Shown here: piece by piece, positions 1 through 12,240 of the stretch | Numbering within the stretch: the first letter of the stretch is position 1 | Layout of the letters: every line of letters starts with the position of its first letter | Source of the DNA: Wolfiporia cocos | Lineage: Eukaryota; Basidiomycota; Agaricomycetes; Polyporales; Phaeolaceae | Assembly: GCA_029448655.1 (NCBI GenBank) | Contig: JACCLO010000004.1 | Coordinates: 3,472,001 to 3,536,000, forward strand | Reading direction: 5' to 3' | DNA length: 64,000 nucleotides | Notes under the pieces: generated by a model | Databases searched by the model: none | The model's input: the letters and a program-made list of their open reading frames with translations, nothing else | Told to the model about the DNA's origin: nothing | Program-made: the position numbers and the translations under genes

Positions 1-1
1 T

Positions 2-3000
2 CGTTGGTACTATGCGGTGCCGAACAACTTACCGAACGCCGCTCATTGGTACAGCGAAATATCGGAACGAAGGAGGGAGCTCCTGCAAGAAATGTACCAT
101 ATGATCCAGCGAAGAGATGACTTTGGGGCACTGATTGAAGATGAGATGGAGGAGGGAGAGGATCTAGAGTATTTCTTGGAGAGGTTCGACCTGGAGAAAC
201 AGTGAGCAGCCACTTGACATCTCATCTCGGGGCGTTGCTAAAGCATAGATGCTATCAGTCCTGACACAGGGTTCATTTCTGCATTCACAGATGGCGAGCT
301 ACTAGGACTACCTGTACCGCAGCCTAGCGAGCACGAATTCGACGACGACGAACCCTCCCCGGACAGTGTGGCTAAGGCCGCATCGGCCCCTCCAGTCTCT
401 CAAAGTCCTGCACAGTCTGACCACGTAGCACAGCAGCAAGAGTCTCAAGGATCCCGGAGTCCAAGCCCTATTGAGTCGATGCTAGTTGACGACGAACCCG
501 CGGAAGCGCAAGCCAGTCCCTCAGCATCGAGCATGCACCCAGATCAGGAGCAATACTCCGATGACATTCTGAATTTGGTTTCACCACCCCGTGGTGTCAA
601 ACGGAAGAGGTCTCTTCGACGGCGTTCCATTTCCACAGAAGACAGTCCTGATCCGCTCGACTGTCTATCCTCAGAACGCGACAGGCATACAGGCGACTAT
701 GATCTTGGTCTTGACTACCCCTCTAGTCCCCCGCGGTCACGGCCATCACCCTTCGACCGGCGACGGTCGGCCACTGCTGGTGCCTCTCGTTCTCGCTCAC
801 AGTCAGGTGTACCACACGCTTCTCCGATCCGTTCACCCCCTCGGACAGAGAACGAGGAATCTCATGAGAGCTCGCCGCATCGTGGTGATTCTGGTGACAT
901 GGTGGTCGATATGCGGCTTGCATCCGAGGAGTCACTCTCACAGGTTGTGAGTGAAGACTCAGTGGCATACCTCCTGCAACCATCTTCCAGGCCCGAGTCT
1001 ACGCTCCCGACACCCATATTTGAGTCGCGACGCGCTCCTGCATACGTGATGCACGCACCACTTGCTTCGAGTACACTCTCTTTCGTCTTCTCTGACGTGA
1101 CTTCAGAGCCATCAGATGAACCATCCGACTCGGAATTAAGAATGGTCATACCTCCTGAGAACTTCGTACACTTCAATCCCAGTTATACTTTGCCGCCACT
1201 GTATGCATTACCGCCCGAATTCAATCGCAAAGGTAAACCCAATAAGCACCAACGGCGGCGCGAGAAGGAAAGGGAGAAGGAGAAAGGCGATCCAAAGAAG
1301 GATGAGTGGGCTCCCATGGGCATCAACAAATGGGGGGCCGTCATACGAGCCAATCCAGTTTGGAAGAGGCTCTCCAAAGCTAGCAAGTGCCTCACCAGCC
1401 GCGACTGGAACGTATGTGCTGCCCAATTTGCATGAGATGCCAGGCTTATCTCATTGTAGATCGGTCTGACCGAAATGAGGTTCATCCGCGCCCTTGAACG
1501 CGCGGAGAAGCTCAAGGATGGCAGCGGATGGAGTGTCAGGCAACCAAAGAAACAGAGAGGCGTTGGTGGGCTAACCAAGACTCATTGGGATTACCTGCTT
1601 GACGAGATGGTAACAAGGCTCCTTGGTTTTTGGTATCGCTGAAGACCTGACCGATATTTGCTACGACCAGAAACTGATGCGTATTGACTTCCGCGAGGAG
1701 CTCAAGTGGAAAATCAGCCTTGCATATGCCCTAGGCAGGGCCATCAAAGCCTGGCACGAAGCTGGCACGGTGGAGGAGAGGGTCCGTAGAGGCATCTGCG
1801 TTCTCTGGAAAAGGCCGCGTCCCAATGTGATAGAAGATACAGATGATGTCTCGCTACCTGATCTGGATGAGAGCCAGGGACCTGATTCGCTGGAAACGAA
1901 CACACCTGCCAATGAGTATGGTTCCGACGACGACAGTGACGACGAGCAAGAGAAGGAACAGCGTGAAATATTTGACTCTCTTGCGCCAAGTGTCGTTCTG
2001 GACGAAGCGATGGTGGAGCTGCCGGAGTCATCTTCCAATCAGGCGGAAGATAACCAGCACAATGGTCAGATGGAGTTCAAAATGGAAGACGTTGAGGACA
2101 ACATGGCCTTGCGCGACCCTCAGGGTAATATTTCCAGTTTTTCTGCACCGGGACCCAAGGTAGAAGATGATAGTGCTGCACAACTTGCTCTCAAGACAAA
2201 CTCGACGGATCCCATTCTCAATGGCCATGCTCCAGAGGCACATACCTCGCATACGACCCACAGATCAAAGTCGAAACACAATGCGTATGCGCCACTTCGC
2301 GAGCAAATAATCTACGCGGACGAAAAGTTCTTCCTTGACCTTGATGACCTCGATTTGGTGAAAAGCATGTCTGAGCTGTCTACTGACGACCGCTCCTTCT
2401 CCATGCACCCTCCAGATCTATCTGCGATCTTCCCTGATCTCACGCCGCTCAGTCTGCACGAACCTGCCAACAGTTCCACGTCCTCCGGCACAGAGGGTCG
2501 AAAGAAGTCCGACAAGAAGGCAGACAGGGACGATCCCACCAAGAGAAGTGAAGACACGACGTACAACAAGCTGGTTCCAATCAGCGAGTTCATGTACGTG
2601 AAACCCACGCTCTTGGGAGCTCTGCAGCCCGCCAAACACTGGAAGGAAGGACGATGGGATAACATTGAGGAGATCCCAATCATTGCCGAGTTTGACACTC
2701 CTAGCGCTCGAACCGCCGACGAAACTATATCCGGTATGTTCTCTATCGTGCTGCCTGATTCGCCCGCTACATGTGTTGTTCGACAGCATTATTCGAGGGC
2801 AACAAGCCAAGCTCTCCCTCCGCGCACTCTTCAACATTGCCAGGTTTCTCTAGAGATGCTGGCAGGCGCCCTAACGATCACACATGGGCACCACATGAAG
2901 ATGCGCTGATGAAGCAGATTGCTGACAAGTACCCGAACAACTGGAGCCTCATCGCGGACGTGTTCAACTCTTCCCGGGTGACCATCTCTACAGACAGGAG

Positions 3001-4301
3001 AACTGCGGTGGACTGCCATGAGCGGTGGAACGTGCGATGGGGCAATGGCCGTGCCTCAGACTCGCATGCTGCAGAGGACCACAGGCAGGCTACTCCCGGG
3101 CCCAGCCAGATGACGACACGGGGCCACAAGCGTTCTGCGAGCGCGGCGGCAGCAGCCGCAGCAAGCGCAAGTATCGCTCATGCCGCCAGTGTCACTGCTG
3201 AATCTAGGAAACGGCGGAGACACAATCTCATCCATGATGCGATACGCAAGGCTACGAAGAAAAAGGAGGCAGCGCTGAAGGCTAACTGTAATTATGCTTT
3301 CCCTCTCATGTGTTTTACCTGATGCCACTGAGTCTCTCATACCAGCAGCTCAACGTAAACCTGCGGCCGTTCACGACACCCACAGTCAGTATAACAAGAT
3401 GGCCAAATTGACGCCACAAGAACTCAGCCGCATGAAGATCGAAAGAGAAGCGAGGGAGGCGCAGGAACAGTTGATGAGAAAACGGCAGGAAGCTGAGATT
3501 TTGCGGCAGCAACAAATACTGCAAGCGCAGAGGCTACAAAACAATCCTGCAGTGCGTTGTACCCCTCCATGCTCGGAACAACATGCTGACGAGAGCACCA
3601 CTAGCAGCAGGCTCAGCTTCTCCAGCAACAGCAGCAGCAGCAACAGCAACAGCAGCAACAGCCACAGCAACAACAGCAGCAGAGCCAGAACGGTGTGGCG
3701 CGTCCCCCGAGCAACGGGCTACCAGCCACGCAGGTGCCGCAGATCCGCAGCCAGGTCGGTATCTCCCAGCAGCAGAGACTGTCGAATCCTATGGCGTTAG
3801 CGAACGCGCGTTTATCGACGACGCAGGTCATGCAGGCCCAAGCTGTGCAGGCCCAGGCGCGTGCGCTGCAGGCTCAGGCCCAGGCCCAGGCCCAGGCGGC
3901 CGCGTCGAGCGCGCTGAGCGGCGCGGCGCAGATGAACGGCACACACCTCTCGCCACCGTATGCGCCGCGCGCCGCGAGCGCGTCGCCCGGTGTGCCCCAG
4001 CAGTCGCCGCCGCCGGTGAGCGTGCCGGCAGCGGCGAACCCGGCGACGTCGCCCCGCCCGCCGTCGGCGCAGGCGCAGATGGCACGCCCTGCAGCGAATA
4101 TGAGCTATTACCATGGCATGCACGGCGGGCAGCTGGCTGCTGAGCAGGCGATGCAGCAGGCAATGCAGCTGCAGACACTGTTGCAGGTGAGTCCCCGCGA
4201 GCTTGTTGGGGGAGGCCGGAAGGCTGAAGATTCGTCTGTAGCGCCAGAATGCGGCGAATCATGGGCAAAATGGGCAGGGTGGACCGTATGGGGCGTCGTA
4301 G
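2..4301 (+). CDS. EAF1: EAF1/VID21-type NuA4 subunit (5' end outside window)
   Basis: Scaffold subunit of the NuA4 histone H4/H2A acetyltransferase; acts in the nucleus. The frame is open from base 2 and stays open over 1304 residues when introns 202-258, 1412-1459, 1610-1670, 2734-2786, 3288-3345, 3552-3604 and 4187-4241 are removed; all are GT..AG. An HSA domain lies across the 1460-1609 and 1671-1800 exons (motif THWDYLLDEM then DFREELKWK), followed by an acidic linker. A Myb/SANT domain occurs near 2880-3030 (HTWAPHEDALMKQIADKYP, with W...W spacing). The C-terminus is very rich in Gln and Ala, coded by a CAG/CAA run at 3605-3690. Order HSA-SANT-polyQ is that of EAF1/VID21 and of animal p400 without the ATPase. 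The true N-terminus is missing. The last exon is only 19 codons, ending TAG at 4299-4301. Confidence 0.9.
3605..3692 (+). repeat. CAG/CAA trinucleotide run (polyglutamine)
   Basis: A short-unit repeat directly after the 3552-3604 intron of the EAF1-type gene, coding an almost pure Gln stretch. Such tracts are common in NuA4 and mediator subunits and are length-variable. Confidence 0.85.
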
Positions 4302-4600
4302 ACCGCTACCTCCCTCGCTTTGTTGTGTATTCGAGTTGTATACCAGATTTTAATTATGTGGACTGTACAATATATATAGTCATCACTCGATTGAATAAAT
4401 TCCATCCGGATAATCTGCGTGGTGTATTCCGAGCCTAGTGGCGCAGCTGTGGTAATTGTGCTTTACGAATAGCGTGAAAGGAGCGATCTTCCTCTAGCGT
4501 TGTCACTGCAGAGTCGTAGTATGTTAGTCGTTCTCCAATAAGCGAACAATCATTGACAACATGTTCTTCCACCGAACAAAGTAACAAAGCGTAAGCGCCC

Positions 4601-5064
4601 ATGCATGACGTATTTCTCGGAGCCGCTAGAGCATATACCGATCCTCGATCACAACCACCATCATCGAAACTGAGCATGTCTACAGCGCAAGTGGGTCTCA
4701 CTTTGACTTATCGATTTTTGCTCGCAATACATAGAGCGCAGTGCTAAAATGGTTTTGTGAATTTGATAGGAAGGCGCGTGGAAGACTCGCGAGCAGGGCG
4801 AGGAGGCGCGGTACATACATCAGAAGGTGCACGGCTTCATGCGCCAAGTTTTCGAATATCCTATCTAATCTGTCCGTTGACCGACTGGATGCTTGTGCGT
4901 CTGCGCCGGTTTAGGAGCAGGAACAGCTTGCCGCGCTGCGTGCGGCAGACGAGAACAAGTCTGGATCCGCCGGCTACGGGGAGCTCGAGCGCGACTTCGA
5001 GGGTGGGTATGGCGGGCAGGAGGACTTGGAGGACCGGTATGCGACCACCAGTGGGGAGCATTGA
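4601..5064 (+). CDS. mitochondrial F1-ATPase inhibitor-like small protein (IATP family)
   Basis: Predicted 98-residue protein from three exons, 4601-4690, 4770-4826 and 4915-5064, with GT..AG introns 4691-4769 and 4827-4914 in phase 0. The middle and third exons join to give GAWKTREQGEEARY followed by IHQKEQEQLAALRAAD. This resembles the inhibitory core of animal IF1 (Gly-Ala-Phe-x-Lys-Arg-Glu ... Glu-Gln-Leu-Ala-Ala-Leu), which binds the F1-ATPase when the proton gradient collapses. A stop lies just upstream of the first ATG; the 30-residue leader has a few Arg/Lys and could be a weak mitochondrial presequence. The C-terminus is Gly/Glu/Asp-rich instead of the long coiled coil of mammalian IF1, so dimerisation may differ. 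It lies 300 bp downstream of the EAF1 gene on the same strand. The first exon is the least certain part; a more distant exon with a better presequence is possible. Confidence 0.55.
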
Positions 5065-6439
5065 GGAACGTGTTTTACCATGTATACGCAGTCAAGTAAG
5101 TGCATAGCCTCGTGGGTTCTCAGTTGTGCATTCAACGAGATTACATGAGCATGTTGTGTTTATTACGGCGCAGTACATGGAGACGTATGTGGTTAAGGTT
5201 TTTTCCCTGCGCAGCTCGGAAGCGGTTAGAGAAAACGCACCACACCTTCATCTCAGGACGTGCGGCGAGTGCGCTTGCGCAGTCAGGTCCTTAATCGGAC
5301 TGCCGCGGTGCCGCATACTGCGGTAAGAGGATCCTGGCTTTCAGGCAACGTACAACAATTGACCCAAGGCTGCGGCTAACGACATGCAGCTTGATGTAAG
5401 TGGTGTTGGACGTCAGCGGAGGTGTGGCGCGCCAGGGCACAACGTAGCGTGTGCGCCACACACTTGTAGGTTATAGGGGACTGTACAGCTGCACGTTGGC
5501 CAATTGCTCCATCTGCAGATTGAGCAGGAACTAATGATAGAGTGGACGGCCTATCAATAGACGACAGCAGCTATTGATAGTCAGCAACGCCTATTGATAG
5601 ATTTTGTGAACCGTCCTCGCAGGATGCGCGTGCCACTCATTGTGCCCGCGGAACATTCGACGGCGGGCGGCTCGCTCAGCCGTGAGAGCAGAGACAGGAG
5701 CCGCTCTGCGGGATTTGAAACCGTTGCCTGGTTGTCTGTTGGCCAGCCTGATGCCGACGGGCAGATGGGACCCGGGAGAGGAGAGAGAGCGGGCGTGCTT
5801 ACCACAAGTCAAGCACCGGACCCGATAGATGAGCATCTCGTGCGGAGCGTGCGCTCCGGGTCGGCATGCAGAGGCTAAAAGAGAGGCTCTTCAGCTATGA
5901 GCGTGAGGCGGAGCGGCGTCCGTGTGACAAAGAGGCATATGGTGGATGAACACGAGGCCGCGCGGGCGGATCGCCGTGCAGAGATCTGTAGTGGTGTCGA
6001 TGAGCGGCGACGACGAGCTCGCGCATACCGAACAGTGTTGGCAGACAAGAGCTATTCGGACGACGCGTGGGATGCGACGGTGAGCGGGATAAAAAGGGGA
6101 GGTCGGTGCCGCCACAGCGGCATCAGGCGCGGGCGCCTGCGAGGGAGCCAATCGGCAGCCGTGAAGCCACTTGAACGGTGGGCTGGGAAATACAAAATAA
6201 CGCGCCCCGGGGCGTCATGTCCCTCGGCAGCCCTCAGCTCTTCAGCCAGTCTACCCCACCGTCTCTTCCCCTCTCTCCTTCTCCCATCACAGCCCGTGGC
6301 TTGCACTTTCCTGCAGAGGCTGTCACGCCCATCGCCGCTTTGGCGCCGCAGTGTTCGCCGCCCGGTATGATTGAGCCATTTCCCCTCCTCATTCATACTG
6401 ACCATCATCTCCAGCAGTCTTTCATCACCTGTCGCAAGG
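5065..6439 (+). other. intergenic / promoter region of the GH5 glucanase
   Basis: No gene is supported here. It holds the phased GATA-type array (5531-5600). The last 350 bases include an A-rich ATAAAAA at about 6089-6095 and a long CT-rich stretch (about 6240-6300), typical of fungal core promoters and 5' leaders. Open frames in 5580-6370 show no family motif. Confidence 0.6.
5531..5600. promoter_or_regulatory. phased array of four GATA-type sites, 20-bp period
   Basis: Ten-base boxes start at 5531, 5551, 5571 and 5591, each followed by a 10-base unrelated spacer. The boxes read CTAATGATAG, CTATCAATAG, CTATTGATAG and CTATTGATAG. Each contains TGATAG on one strand or the other, which fits the HGATAR site of fungal GATA factors. 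The 20-bp step is about two helical turns, so all boxes face nearly the same side of the DNA. The array lies 840 bp upstream of the GH5 start codon and 470 bp downstream of the ATPase-inhibitor-like gene. Which gene it serves is inference. Confidence 0.6.
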
Positions 6440-8979
6440 ATGCCGCGCGCGTACGACCCCGTTCCCGGCTCAGCCATGTCTGGTTACCCCGAGCACGAGC
6501 TTGAGGGATTCGATGCCCCCGCACCCCGCTTCCTCAGTGAAGATTCCTCTCCCTCCGCCTCGCGCCCCTCCTTCGGCTCGCAAGGCACCGCAGAGGAGTC
6601 CTCCGTCCGCATCCTCAACGCAGGCCGCCAGAGCAGCGACCCCGGCATCTACGGCATGACCTACTACCGAGACGACCCCGGCGCGGGCGACGCGAACATG
6701 TCCCAGCAGACCCTCGGGAACAAGTCTCCCGGCTCGCCGCGCAGTCCGTATCTCAACATGAGCGAGAAGCCCCGAGGGACATACGCGTCTCCCCGCACGC
6801 GCTCGAGGCGCCGCGCACTCCTCATTGTCGGCGGTGTCGCCGCGGCGATCGTCATCGTCGTCGTCGTCGTCGCGGTCTACTTCTCCGTGCACAACAAGAA
6901 CAGCTCGGACGCCGTCTCGGGGTCCACCTCCAAATCTGGCTCGTCGTCCGCCTCCCCGTCGCAGAGCTCCGGTAGCAAGAGCGGTGGCGCGACGAGCAAC
7001 ATCGTGGTCACCGGCGGAGATGGCAGTACGGTCACCATGTCGGACGGGACCACGTTCACGTACTCGAACCCATACGGTGGGTACTGGTACTATGACCCCT
7101 CGGAGCCGCTCAAAAACTACGCCCGCGCGCAATCCTGGACGCCCGCGATGAACGAGTCGTTTGAGTATGGGACGGATATCATCCGGGGCGTGAACCTCGG
7201 CGGCTGGCTTGTGACTGAGCCGTTCATCGCGCCAGCGCTGTTCGAGCCGTACGCGAACACGAGCTTCCCAGCGGTGGACGAGTGGACGCTGTCGGAGAAC
7301 CTCGGGAACGACACGTCCGCGGGCGGGCTGCAGGGCGTGCTGGAGAACCACTACGCGACGTTTATTACCGAGCAGGACTTTGCGGAGATTGCGGGTGCGG
7401 GGCTGAATCACGTGCGGATCCCGCTCCCGTACTGGGCCATCGAGACCTGGGAGGGCGAGCCGTTCCTCGCGCGCGTGTCGTGGACGTACTTCCTCAAGGC
7501 CATCGAATGGGCGCGCAAGTATGGCCTGCGGATTAACCTTGACTTCCACTGCTTGCCCGGGAGCCAGAACGGGTGGAACCACTCGGGGAAGCTGGGGAGC
7601 ATCAACGTGCTGAATGGACCGATGGGCCTCGCGAACGCGCAGCGCAGCTTGAGCTACATCAAGATCATCGCCGAATTTATCTCCCAGCCCCAGTACAGCT
7701 CTGTCGTTACCATCTTCGGCATCACGAACGAGCCGTTCGGACCCACGATTGGGCAGGCTGCGCTCGAAACATAGTGAGTGTCTTCACTGCTCACCAGCAA
7801 TTGTCTGTCGCTGATCCAAGCACGCACAGCTATGTGCAGGCCTACGAGTATGTACGTCTCGCGAGCGGGGTCGGCGCAGGCAACGGGCCGTACGTGCTCT
7901 ACCACGACGGCTTCTTCGACCTCTCGCAGTGGGTGGGCTTCATGACGGGCGCGGACCGCATCGCGATCGACATCCACCCGTACGTGTGCTTCGCGGGCCA
8001 GAGCTCCGAGCCCTACTCGGCGCGCCTGAGCGTGCCGTGCGACACGTGGGGCGCGGACCAGAACGTGTCGATGGAGGCGTTCGGACTCACGACCGCGGGC
8101 GAGTGGAGCAACGCGATCAACGACTGCGGGCTGTGGGTGAATGGCGTGAACGAGGGCACGCGGTACGAGGGAGACTATCCTGGGTACTCGACGCGCGTCG
8201 GGAGCTGCGATGAGTGGACGGACTGGCAGAACTGGAACGCGACGTTCAAGGCGAGCATCGAGGATTGGGCGTTGGCGAGCATGAGCGCGCTGCAGGTGCG
8301 TTGCATTTATATGATCGGTCTTGGCGCCGGCGACGAGCTAGAGTGATGGCTGTGCCCGCGCTGCGACGTGATGCGACAGATTGTAGATTGATGCTGATGC
8401 TGACTCACCGCTTCTGCCGCACAGAACTGGTTCTTCTGGACGTGGAAGATCGGCAACTCGAGCGTGACGGGCGTCGTCGAGTCGCCGCAGTGGTCCTACC
8501 AGCTCGGGCTGCAGAACGGGTGGATGCCGGCGGACCCGCGGAGCGCGGACGGGGTGTGCAGCCCGACGTCCGTGTTCACGCCGCCGCTCTCCGCGTGGCA
8601 GACGGGCGGCGCGGGCGCGGGCACCGTCGCGGCGAGCGCGTCCGCGTACGCGTGGCCGCCGAGCGTGCTCAGCAACTCGGGCTTCTCGCAGACGAGCGTG
8701 GCGGCGTTCCCCGCGTACACGCCGACGGGCTCGCAGGTGACGCTCGCGCCGCCGACGTTTACGGAGAGCGTTAGTGGGAAGACGGAGACGGTCAGCGCGA
8801 GCGCCGGCGACGGGTGGGAGAACGCGAGCGACACGCAGGGCAAGTACGTCCCCGTCGCGACGTGCAACTATCTCTTCCCGTGGATCGGCCCGACGGACCC
8901 CCCGTCGCCGCTGTGCTCGAGCGCCGCGGCGCGGCGCGAGGAGGTCGTGACGCCGACCCCGACGCCTGCCCCGCGGTAG
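6440..8979 (+). CDS. membrane-anchored exo-beta-1,3-glucanase, GH5 (glucan 1,3-beta-glucosidase D type)
   Basis: Hydrolyses beta-1,3-glucan ends at the cell surface, for wall remodelling or glucan use. Exons 6440-7773, 7830-8295 and 8425-8979 give 784 residues. A Ser/Pro-rich cytosolic N-terminus of about 115 residues precedes one membrane segment (ALLIVGGVAAAIVIVVVVV), making a type II protein, then a Ser/Gly-rich stalk. The catalytic domain starts at RGVNLGGWLVTEPF. The acid/base Glu is in ITNEPFGP, just before the first intron, and the nucleophile is probably the Glu in AGEWSNAINDC. The C-terminus NWFFWTWKIG is also typical. The open frame extends upstream to a TTG, but the first ATG (MPRAYDPVPG) is at 6440. 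Third-position GC is very high. This is the ExgD-like membrane form rather than the secreted Exg1 form. Confidence 0.93.
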
Positions 8980-11900
8980 CGCGAGTCGGGCCAGCGATGC
9001 TGTACGATAGATGCGGACTCTGCCTTACCCTTGCCCTTGCCCGGTTCTCCACTTCCAACTTCAGTGAAAGGGCGGTAGATTGGGCCACGGACTGTGCGCG
9101 CGCGGGGACGCCGCGCGTATTCTGAACGACGAGCCGGTATGAATGCGGACTCACACACTGTTGCACGCGCGCCTGCGCGACATTCGCGGTACACATTATT
9201 CGTACACGTATTGCTCGTACACGTCTTGGACTATGCGAGCGCCGGTATGTATATCCATAGCACCCATGTAGTATTTTGACGAGGCCTGCGTGGCCATAGA
9301 TATTGTTTTGTACTTGTCCGCTTGCCCGTGCGTGCACTCGTGGGTGTCGGTGGACCGCGCGTCCGGTCCGCCTAGCGGAAGATCCCATGATGCGCGACAT
9401 ATCGAGGATGTGGCACGAATAAAGCATCAGACATGTGGCGCGGTGGCGCGTTAGCGATCCGGTGTGGCTCGCGGTAGCAGGGGGGGAGTGGGGAAGAGAC
9501 CGGGGGAGAACAAAGAAAGGGAGCTGTATATACGGCAGCGAGACCGCTTTCAGATATACGTAAAATAGCTCGTTGACACTTTCCATAGCTCCAGTGGCGC
9601 CGGATCGAATGGCTTTGTATTTGGAACCTGAGATCTGAGACCACATCCAGGCCAGGGGTATTGTGCTTCTCAGAGACGTTTTGGGAGAAGACAGTGTTAT
9701 CTTGCAGGCTTATTATCAATTGTATGTCACGAGCGAATTGACCTTGGGAGATGATCAGTGTTTGCCGACGACTGTTTGCCACACCACTGGCTGCCGCCAG
9801 GCACAAGCAATCTCAATTTTCATACATTGCTTGACGACCCTGTAATTCTAGTCACTCAGGACGTGTGCAGCGCAGCGCAGACCAATCATGCTCACCGTAG
9901 CGAAAATGTGAAGGTGGAATGCATGCAATTGATCATTCGATGATCCTTACAGTGCCTATTGAGATTGTGGCTGGGGCGCCCAGCATTGATATCGGCCGGT
10001 GCCGTGATCCGTTCCAGGAAGAAATGAAGCGCCCGTTGTGGGTGTCCGTTTTTGCTCGTGAAATTGCGGGAGCGAAAGTCCCCGTGCCTGTTAAGGTGTA
10101 GAAATGCGTGTCACCTACGGCCTCCATAGGCGTAGTCAGCAAGACTGAGTCAGGACGAGAGTGGATGTCCCTCAATTCGTTGTCTTTGATTGCTATACTA
10201 CCTGTAGCGCGTTACGCAAGTCCTAATTTCGAGATCACTCGCTCGAGCGATCATTGCCACTGACTCATACCTGTAATGTGAGTACTCGAACGTTCGGTCG
10301 AGATGACACTAATTCATGTACATGCCTGCAGGGTACGAACCCGATCGCTTGTCCGATCGTTGCCCTTGGCATATTACACCCGCAACGCATGAACGAAGTT
10401 TGATCACATGCCTGTACATTGCCGCTGATTTCGTCCAAGCATTGCATGGATGAAACCGTGTTACAAGGCTGCAGGTCCTCTGATCAGCTTCGTATGTCTT
10501 GGAAGCGTCGGAAGTCGGCTTACACCTCGAGGGCCTTCTTCTATATATTCCACACTCTGGGGAGAATCTGCCCACACCCCGAAGTGCCGATGTGCGCATT
10601 ATGGCCGCTTGCGGATTATGGGAATTACCCAAAATGTGGCGCATGTGGCGCAAGATGCGAGCCTGGCTACATGTCGTGGAAAGCAGCACTCAGGGCTTAC
10701 CCTGATAGGACGATTGACTAGGCGTATATGGATGCATTTATATTCAAAGTCTTGGCTCATGTCCGAGTCTAAGAAGGCCCATACGTCAATGAACATCTTA
10801 AAGCCGTCGCACAACCGCGTCCGTAAGATTGTACACGATGCCTGCAGTGAGCGAATCCATCCCCAATTCCGTGCAGTTCTCAGGGAGGGTAGTGGCACCG
10901 ACACGATCGTGCGGTGTTTCGAGTTTGCGAGGACTGCTGCACCGCACGCATAGACTTCGAGAGGATCACGATGTGGAGAGCCGTTCCCCGTGTCCGCTAG
11001 GCGTTTATCTGGATGGTTGCTATCGCCTGGAGATCCAGGTGAGCATTTTCCAGACCACGCAGCCGTTTGTTTGGGGTATCTGCGACGGCCCTGCTTCCCA
11101 AGAAGCAGGTGTGAACACTGGGCTCCGAGGCGGTCCACCGTGTTTTCAGATGACAAGGGTCTGGAGTGGGTATTTGTCTAGTGAGGCGTCGGCCGAGCTA
11201 TGCTTCAGACCTTTCCTAGCGGAGCAAATGCAGTACGTTGCAAAATTCTTGCGTGCGATAAATCGCCGCGGCGTCAGATAAGCATTATGAAGATTGCGAG
11301 AAGGCAGCAGCGACTGCTGTCTGAGAAGCTTCTCGCGTTTGATACAGGCACTGGTGGGGCAAATGCAGTCACTGCGTGCTCCATATTGGTGCGGAGGTAG
11401 CGTGTGGTTCCTGAGCCATAGCATTGGGAGAATAAGCTTTCGGCGGTGCGACAGAAAATGAGGACCGAGCGGTAGCGCTGCAAGTTGCGGCACGATGTAC
11501 GAAGAGTACCTTGTTTCAGATCGAACGCTCCAGACCCACCCTCGAATGTTGTCGGTATGGCTGTTCATCTTTGACAAAACCTATCTGCATACTCTTTAAA
11601 ACGCCCTCTAGCGATTACTGAAATCACTATCAACGGGAGGCCGCACGAGTGACACTATCGTCGGCGATCTACACCCTCGTGAAAGAATCAGTTACTGCCT
11701 GTCAGGAACATTTAAGCGGGCAAAACCATGGCCCGCACGATGTGACGTGTAAGATCCGAGGTGTCGACGAAGGACAAGAACGCGTAAACGCACGCGGACT
11801 GTTGCATCACGACTGCAGCGGTACACCTCTGATGAGTATGAGTGTGGGCGATTACCACCAGGCGTTGTGGCGGTGTAAGCCGTGGATCTGAGAAGCCTGG

Positions 11901-12240
11901 GTGACTGGAGCCCACTGCGATCAATATGTGGTGTCCACCGGCCAATTTGCGGTAGAGGGATATTCGCGGCACTGGCGGACGGCGCCCACTGCGAGGGTAC
12001 ACAGGAGACAAAAATAGGACAGCCATGTCCGCACGGTTAGCCTCGCGGGGACCACCACAGCTGTGTGAGTACCCGCACAGTCAATCCCGATCTGTGTATG
12101 CGCCACATGCACTAACTCGCTCCCAGGGTACTTTAGCGGCGGCCCTGCGCTTGGCCCGCCGCTCCGACGCCTTCCCCCACCCACCTGCAACTGCCTCCGT
12201 TCTTGGCGTACCACGCCCAGCCAGCAGCAGGAAGATCACC
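8980..12240. other. 3.2-kb stretch without a supported gene
   Basis: Many short open frames occur on both strands, the longest a 284-codon minus frame at 8792-9646 (partly antisense to the glucanase end) and a 185-codon minus frame at 10599-11156. None shows a recognisable domain, consistent splice pattern or the GC-rich codon bias of its neighbours. The last part (about 12020-12240) is the likely promoter and CT-rich leader of the ZIP gene. I see no tRNA or repeat in it. Confidence 0.5.

Noticed and set aside
6470..7582. 370-codon minus-strand open frame
   Set aside because: Lies opposite the GH5 exon; high third-position GC makes antisense frames open. The composition (Arg/Ala/Val-rich) is that of a shadow.
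8792..9646. 284-codon minus-strand open frame
   Set aside because: Starts antisense to the GH5 C-terminus and is Arg/Ser-rich without motifs or splice signals.
10599..11156. 185-codon minus-strand frame with a faint kinase-like stretch
   Set aside because: No catalytic loop, DFG or glycine loop in any frame or plausible exon nearby.
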